Shown here: positions 7,544 to 10,941 of the stretch, one piece after another | Layout: each line of letters begins with the position of its first letter | How positions within the stretch are numbered: the stretch's first letter is position 1 | Assembly: GCA_946183765.1 (NCBI GenBank) | Contig: CAMHDC010000021.1 | Location: 1-10,941, forward strand | Origin: an uncultured Clostridia bacterium | GTDB taxonomy: Bacteria; Bacillota; Clostridia; Christensenellales; CAG-138 | Length of the DNA: 10,941 nt | Direction: 5' to 3' | Made by a program: the position numbers and the translations under genes | The notes under the pieces: model-generated | Database searches by the model: none | Told to the model about the DNA's origin: nothing | The model's input: only the letters and a program-made list of their open reading frames with translations

Positions 7544-8208
7544 ATTTCACCAACGGTATCGCATTGGACGGGCCCGCGGGAGCGGGCAAGAGCACCATCG
7601 CCAAGATCATCGCAAAGCGGCTGGGACTGCCTTATCTGGACACCGGCGCCATGTACCGGGCCATGGCCCTGTGCGCCCTCAGCGAAGGCGTGTCCTTGAC
7701 GGATGCAGAGAAGGTGGACGAGCTTTTGAACCGGACGGATATCCGGGTGCTCTACGAGGCGGACGGCCAGCACATGCTGATCAACGGCACGGACGTAACA
7801 GGCCGCCTTCGGGAGGAGGAGATCGGCAAGGGTGCTTCCCTCATCAGCAAGCTAAGGTGCGTGCGGGACAAGCTGGCAGGCATGCAGCGGCAGATCGCTC
7901 ACGAGACCCATGCGGTCCTGGACGGCCGGGAGATCGGCACCTTCGTGATCCCCGAGACGCCCTACAAGTTTTTCGTCACCGCTACCGCCGAGGAGCGGGC
8001 CATGCGTCGGGTCCGGCAGCTGGAGGAGAAGGGGGAGAAGCCTGACTATGAGCTTATTCTGAAGGACATCATAGCCAGGGACTATCAGGACAGCCATCGG
8101 GATTACGCCCCTCTCAAACAGGCGGAGGACGCCGTGCTCATCGATACTACGCACATGACCATCGACGAGGCTGTGGAAACAGTCCTGCAGGCATTGGAGG
8201 CGAGATAG
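7540..8208 (+). CDS. cmk: Cytidylate kinase
   Basis: Cmk phosphorylates CMP and dCMP with ATP in the cytoplasm, recycling pyrimidine nucleotides for RNA, DNA and CDP-lipid synthesis. The protein is 222 residues, the usual size. It has the P-loop GPAGAGKST (11-19), the CMP-site block LDTGAMYRAMAL (33-44), the LDGREIGT block (127-134), EERAMRR (151-157) and the lid/C-terminal block RDYQDSHRDYAPL (180-192) followed by DAVLIDTT. The normally invariant DGRD reads DGRE here (Glu131), a conservative change next to the substrate arginine. The start has a perfect AGGAGG (7528-7533) six bases upstream and overlaps the flavoprotein stop by four bases. The stop TAG directly abuts the plsC ATG. Cmk next to plsC and rpsA is a common bacterial arrangement. 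Confidence 0.97.
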   Translation: MNFTNGIALDGPAGAGKSTIAKIIAKRLGLPYLDTGAMYRAMALCALSEGVSLTDAEKVDELLNRTDIRVLYEADGQHMLINGTDVTGRLREEEIGKGASLISKLRCVRDKLAGMQRQIAHETHAVLDGREIGTFVIPETPYKFFVTATAEERAMRRVRQLEEKGEKPDYELILKDIIARDYQDSHRDYAPLKQAEDAVLIDTTHMTIDEAVETVLQALEAR

Positions 8209-8835
8209 ATGCTGTATTGGATCGGAAAGGCCATCGTGGCGCCCTTCTTCTGGCTCATCTTCCGGCCTAAAGTGATAAACTGGAAGGGGCTGAAGTCCAA
8301 GGGAGCGATCATGTACCTGTGCAACCACTTCTCCTTGGCGGACGCGGTGGCACTTGCCGCCATCAGCCCCCGGGGCATCCGGTTCATGGCTTTGGAGAAG
8401 CTGTTCGTCAAGCCTATCCCCAACGCTTTTTTTCGGAGTCTCAACATGCTTCCGGCGGGGGAGGGCGGCGGCTCCCGGCTGGGCCCGGTGAAGCGGGCCA
8501 TCGCCCTTCTGAACGAAGGGTATGCTTTCGGCATCTTTCCCGAGGGCCATCGTTCCCCGGTGTATACGGAGATGGACACCTTTGAGAAGGGCGCCGCTTT
8601 TATCGCCCTGCGGGCCAACGTGCCCATCATTCCCGTCTACATGGACCCCCTGAGTTGGAAGCGCATGAAGCTGAGAATGGTGGTAGGGGAGAGGATCATT
8701 CCCGAACAGGTAAAGGAGGAATGTCCCGGGCTAAAGCCTGTGGACGCCCTGAACGATCGGATCGTGGACACGCTCAACACCCTTCGCATGCAGACCGAAG
8801 AATTGATTCCTCCGCGGCAAAGGCGCAAGATATGA
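8209..8835 (+). CDS. plsC: 1-acyl-sn-glycerol-3-phosphate acyltransferase (PlsC/LPLAT family)
   Basis: PlsC adds the second acyl chain to lysophosphatidic acid at the membrane, giving phosphatidic acid. This 208-residue protein is within the size range of clostridial PlsC. It starts with a hydrophobic N-terminus (IGKAIVAPFFWLIF, 5-18) that probably associates with the membrane. Catalytic motif I is NHFSLAD (39-45, the HX4D box with His40 and Asp45). Motif III is FPEGHRS (110-116), where the usual Thr of FPEGTRS is His. Motif IV is VPIIPVYMD (138-146). A ribosome binding site GGAGG (8196-8200) lies within the end of cmk, and the gene begins directly after the cmk stop. Its own stop overlaps the next start as ATGA (8832-8835). 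Substrate preference cannot be told from sequence, so another LPLAT-type acyl transfer is possible. Confidence 0.93.
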   Translation: MLYWIGKAIVAPFFWLIFRPKVINWKGLKSKGAIMYLCNHFSLADAVALAAISPRGIRFMALEKLFVKPIPNAFFRSLNMLPAGEGGGSRLGPVKRAIALLNEGYAFGIFPEGHRSPVYTEMDTFEKGAAFIALRANVPIIPVYMDPLSWKRMKLRMVVGERIIPEQVKEECPGLKPVDALNDRIVDTLNTLRMQTEELIPPRQRRKI

Positions 8836-10941
8836 AGGTCATCGTGGCGAAAAACGCCGGGTTCTGCTTCGGCGTCCGCCGGGCCGTGGACCTGGCAAGG
8901 CGGGAAGCCCGGGAGAGAGGCCGAGTCTACACCTGGGGGAAGCTGATCCACAATGAAGGCGTGGTGAACGACCTGATAGCGGAGGGCATCCTGCCGGTGG
9001 ACGATATGGACGGCCTCGCAGCGGGGGACACCCTGATCATCCGGGCCCACGGCGCACCGCCGTCGTTGTACGAAGCCTGTAAGCAAAAGGGCATCCGCGC
9101 CGTGGACGCCACCTGTCCCTTCGTAGAGCGCATCCATCCCATCGTACAGGCGGCGGCCCGGGAGGACGTTCCCGTCTATATCGCCGGGAGACGGACCCAT
9201 CCTGAAGTCATCGGCACCGCTGGATGGGCTAAGGGCCGCGCGATCATTTTGGAGGACGCTATGGAGGCCGAGGCGGCACCTGCGGGCGAAGAGGGCTGCT
9301 TGGTGGCCCAGACTACCCTGTCCGAAAGGACCTTCGAGGAGATCGCAGCCGTGCTGCGGCGGCGCATCCCGAATCTGGTGGTCCACAACACCATCTGCCG
9401 CACCACTCGCACCAGGCAGGAGGAGGCGGAGGCTCTTTCAAAACGCTGCACGAAGATGCTGGTCCTGGGTTCCGCCGGCAGTGCAAATACCGTAGCTCTG
9501 GCCAATTTGTGCAAAAAGCACTGTCCGGACACCAAAATCATAGAAAATATCGGCAAAATTCCTCTTGAATTCTTTAAATTGGATGCTATAATAGGATTGG
9601 TCACGGGCGCATCGACGCCTGACCCCATGATTAGGGAGGTTATACAAGGAATGAGCGAACTCGAAAAGACGACGATCGAAACCAATGAAGCGGAAGCTCC
9701 CGCCGAGGTAGTCGCCGAAGCCACTGAAAAGGCCGTTGAAGAAGCTGTAGCAGCGGTCGAAGAACCCGTTGTCGCTGCCGTGGAGAAGGCTGAAGAAGTC
9801 GTCGAAAAGGCAGAGGAAGCCGTTGAGCAGGTCGCGGAAGAAGCGGCCGCCAAGGCAGAAGAGACCGTGGAAGCCGCCGTGGAAGAAGTGAAGGAAGCAG
9901 CCGCCCCCGTGAAGGACGCCGCTGAGGACTTCCAGCAGGCCATCGACAGCTCCATCCGCCGGATCCGCCCCGGCCAGATCGTTACCGGTACCGTCATCGG
10001 CATCACCGACAACGAAGTCCTGGTCAACGTGGGCTACAAGTCCGACGGCTACATCCCCCGCGCCGAGTTCTCCACCGATCCGGAAGCCGAGATCGACGTG
10101 AAGGAAGGCGAGGAGATCGATGTTGAGGTCGTCAAGGTGAACGACGGCGAGGGCAACGTGCTTCTGTCCAGGAAGAACGTCCAGAGCAAGAAGTTCTGGG
10201 ACGATCTCATGGCGGAGGAGACCGAGGGCAAGACCTTCGAGACAGTGGTGAAGGAAGTCGTCAAGGGCGGTCTGATCGCCGAGATGGAGGGCGGCGTCCG
10301 CGCCTTCATCCCCGCTTCGCACGTTTCCACCAAATATGTCGAGAACCTGAGCGAGTACGTGGGCAAGACCGTGAACGTGAAGGTCCTGGAGATCGACAAG
10401 CAGCGCAAGCGCATCGTGGCCTCCATCAAGCAGGTGCTTCTGGAGGAGGCCGCCGCTCGCGAGCAGGCCAAGTGGGATTCCCTGGTGGTCGGCAGCAAGG
10501 TCCACGGCATCGTCCGTCGGATCACCGACTTCGGCGCCTTCGTGGACATCGGCGGTCTCGATGGTCTCGTCCATGTGACCGACGCCGCCTGGGGCCGGGT
10601 CAAGCATCCCTCCGACGTGCTGAGCGTCAACCAGGAGGTCGAAGTGCTGATCCTGGGCGTGGACAAGGAGAAGAAGCGCATCTCCCTGGGCTACAAGCAG
10701 CTGCAGCCCAAGCCCTGGACCATGGCCGGTGAGAAGTACCCCGTGGGCTCCATCGTGGAGGGCAAGGTGGTCCGCATCGTTCCCTTCGGCGCCTTCGTGG
10801 CTCTCGAGCCCACCATCGACGGCCTCATCCACATCTCTCAGGTGGCCACCCGCCGCATCGAGAAGGTGGAGGACGAGCTGAAGGTGGGCGACATCGTCCG
10901 CTGCAAGGTCCTGGAGGTCAACCCCGAGGCCAAGCGTATCT
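8832..10941 (+). CDS. ispH-rpsA: Fused 4-hydroxy-3-methylbut-2-enyl diphosphate reductase / 30S ribosomal protein S1 (3' end outside window)
   Basis: One open frame of 703 codons runs from ATG 8832 to the window edge without a stop. Residues 1-273 are a complete IspH (LytB), the 4Fe-4S enzyme of the last MEP-pathway step making IPP and DMAPP. Cluster cysteines are Cys12 (GFCFGVRRA), Cys95 (DATCPF) and Cys189 (NTICRTT). Also present are His40, His73 (RAHG), His123 and Glu125 (HPEV), Asn219 and Ser261 (GASTPD). One substrate-pocket Ser, as numbered in E. coli Ser226, is Ala218. Residues about 275-372 are an Ala/Glu/Val/Lys-rich linker. Then come S1 RNA-binding domains at about 378-448, 465-533, 552-621 and 637 onward, the last one cut by the window. 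S1 helps the ribosome bind mRNA. The IspH-S1 fusion is known in clostridia. The RBS at 8832 is weak (AAAGG, 8819-8823), and the start overlaps the plsC stop. An internal start at 9651 may also give free S1. Confidence 0.96.
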   Translation, partial: MKVIVAKNAGFCFGVRRAVDLARREARERGRVYTWGKLIHNEGVVNDLIAEGILPVDDMDGLAAGDTLIIRAHGAPPSLYEACKQKGIRAVDATCPFVERIHPIVQAAAREDVPVYIAGRRTHPEVIGTAGWAKGRAIILEDAMEAEAAPAGEEGCLVAQTTLSERTFEEIAAVLRRRIPNLVVHNTICRTTRTRQEEAEALSKRCTKMLVLGSAGSANTVALANLCKKHCPDTKIIENIGKIPLEFFKLDAIIGLVTGASTPDPMIREVIQGMSELEKTTIETNEAEAPAEVVAEATEKAVEEAVAAVEEPVVAAVEKAEEVVEKAEEAVEQVAEEAAAKAEETVEAAVEEVKEAAAPVKDAAEDFQQAIDSSIRRIRPGQIVTGTVIGITDNEVLVNVGYKSDGYIPRAEFSTDPEAEIDVKEGEEIDVEVVKVNDGEGNVLLSRKNVQSKKFWDDLMAEETEGKTFETVVKEVVKGGLIAEMEGGVRAFIPASHVSTKYVENLSEYVGKTVNVKVLEIDKQRKRIVASIKQVLLEEAAAREQAKWDSLVVGSKVHGIVRRITDFGAFVDIGGLDGLVHVTDAAWGRVKHPSDVLSVNQEVEVLILGVDKEKKRISLGYKQLQPKPWTMAGEKYPVGSIVEGKVVRIVPFGAFVALEPTIDGLIHISQVATRRIEKVEDELKVGDIVRCKVLEVNPEAKRI
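9565..9592 (+). promoter_or_regulatory. Candidate internal promoter for rpsA inside the ispH part
   Basis: TTGAAT (9565-9570) lies 16 bases before TATAAT (9587-9592). The -10 is extended by TG at 9584-9585, so TGCTATAAT matches the extended -10 consensus exactly. Transcription would start near 9599, about 50 bases before the internal ATG at 9651. The site sits in an AT-rich island (21 G/C among 9531-9600) with codons such as ATA, AAT, TTT and TTG that are rare in neighbouring genes. Activity is predicted, not shown. Confidence 0.6.
9633..9653 (+). promoter_or_regulatory. Candidate internal ribosome binding site and start codon for free S1 protein
   Basis: AGGGAGG (9633-9639) lies 11 bases before an in-frame ATG (9651-9653), and AAGGA directly precedes that ATG. 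The spacing of the better sequence is longer than ideal. The protein starting there reads MSELEKTTIE and then the acidic linker and S1 domains, so 9651 marks the natural border between the IspH and S1 parts. Together with the upstream promoter it could produce S1 without IspH. Confidence 0.45.

Noticed and set aside
9640..9660. Separate ispH and rpsA genes with a stop between them
   Set aside because: Codon phase was followed line by line from 8832 to 10941 and no stop occurs; the internal ATG at 9651 is in the same frame.
9438..10832. Antisense open frame of 464 codons opposite ispH-rpsA
   Set aside because: It mirrors the strongly biased codons of the S1 gene and its repetitive linker, giving His/Leu/Asp-rich low-complexity protein with no known domain; the sense frame is a clear IspH-S1.

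Overview
The window looks like a chromosomal housekeeping region from a GC-rich member of the Bacillota, most likely Clostridia. The evidence is an IspH (LytB) domain fused in frame to ribosomal protein S1, an arrangement known from clostridia, together with the cluster order YhiN/HI0933 flavoprotein - cmk - plsC - ispH-rpsA and strong GGAGG-type ribosome binding sites. A RpiR regulator and a short FeoB-type GTPase transporter also fit. The genus cannot be set from this sequence alone. All supported genes lie on the + strand.

Layout. (1) 1-806 is the C-terminal half of groEL, closed by a good intrinsic terminator at 824-851. (2) 966-2822 encodes a membrane-anchored PQQ-type beta-propeller protein of unknown function. 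It has its own promoter and is followed by a terminator-like hairpin at 2841-2869. (3) 2871-4568 encodes a compact FeoB-like GTPase/membrane transporter with no feoA beside it. Its Shine-Dalgarno sequence lies inside the 3' arm of the preceding hairpin. (4) After a 109-bp AT-richer gap with a perfect 10-bp inverted repeat and a promoter, a very tight cluster begins and runs off the right edge: surE (4678-5466), a RpiR/MurR-type regulator (5463-6326), a YhiN/HI0933 flavoprotein (6323-7543), cmk (7540-8208), plsC (8209-8835) and ispH-rpsA (8832 to beyond 10941). Four of the junctions are ATGA overlaps and one is a direct TAG-ATG abutment, so the six genes are probably one translationally coupled operon.

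The operon mixes nucleotide metabolism (SurE, Cmk), phospholipid synthesis (PlsC), isoprenoid synthesis (IspH) and translation (S1), with a sugar-phosphate-type regulator inside it. The most interesting point is the last gene. The reading frame stays open across the IspH/S1 junction and through an alanine/glutamate-rich linker of about 100 residues. In addition, the 3' end of the ispH part holds an AT-rich island (21 G/C in the 70 bases 9531-9600) with a perfect extended -10 (TGCTATAAT), a -35-like TTGAAT and, further on, a Shine-Dalgarno-like AGGGAGG before an internal ATG at 9651. S1 may therefore be made both as an IspH fusion and as a free protein.

No tRNA, rRNA, CRISPR array, insertion sequence or phage gene was seen. 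There is no gene-free stretch longer than 300 bases; the longest gap, 807-965, holds the groEL terminator and the promoter of the next gene.
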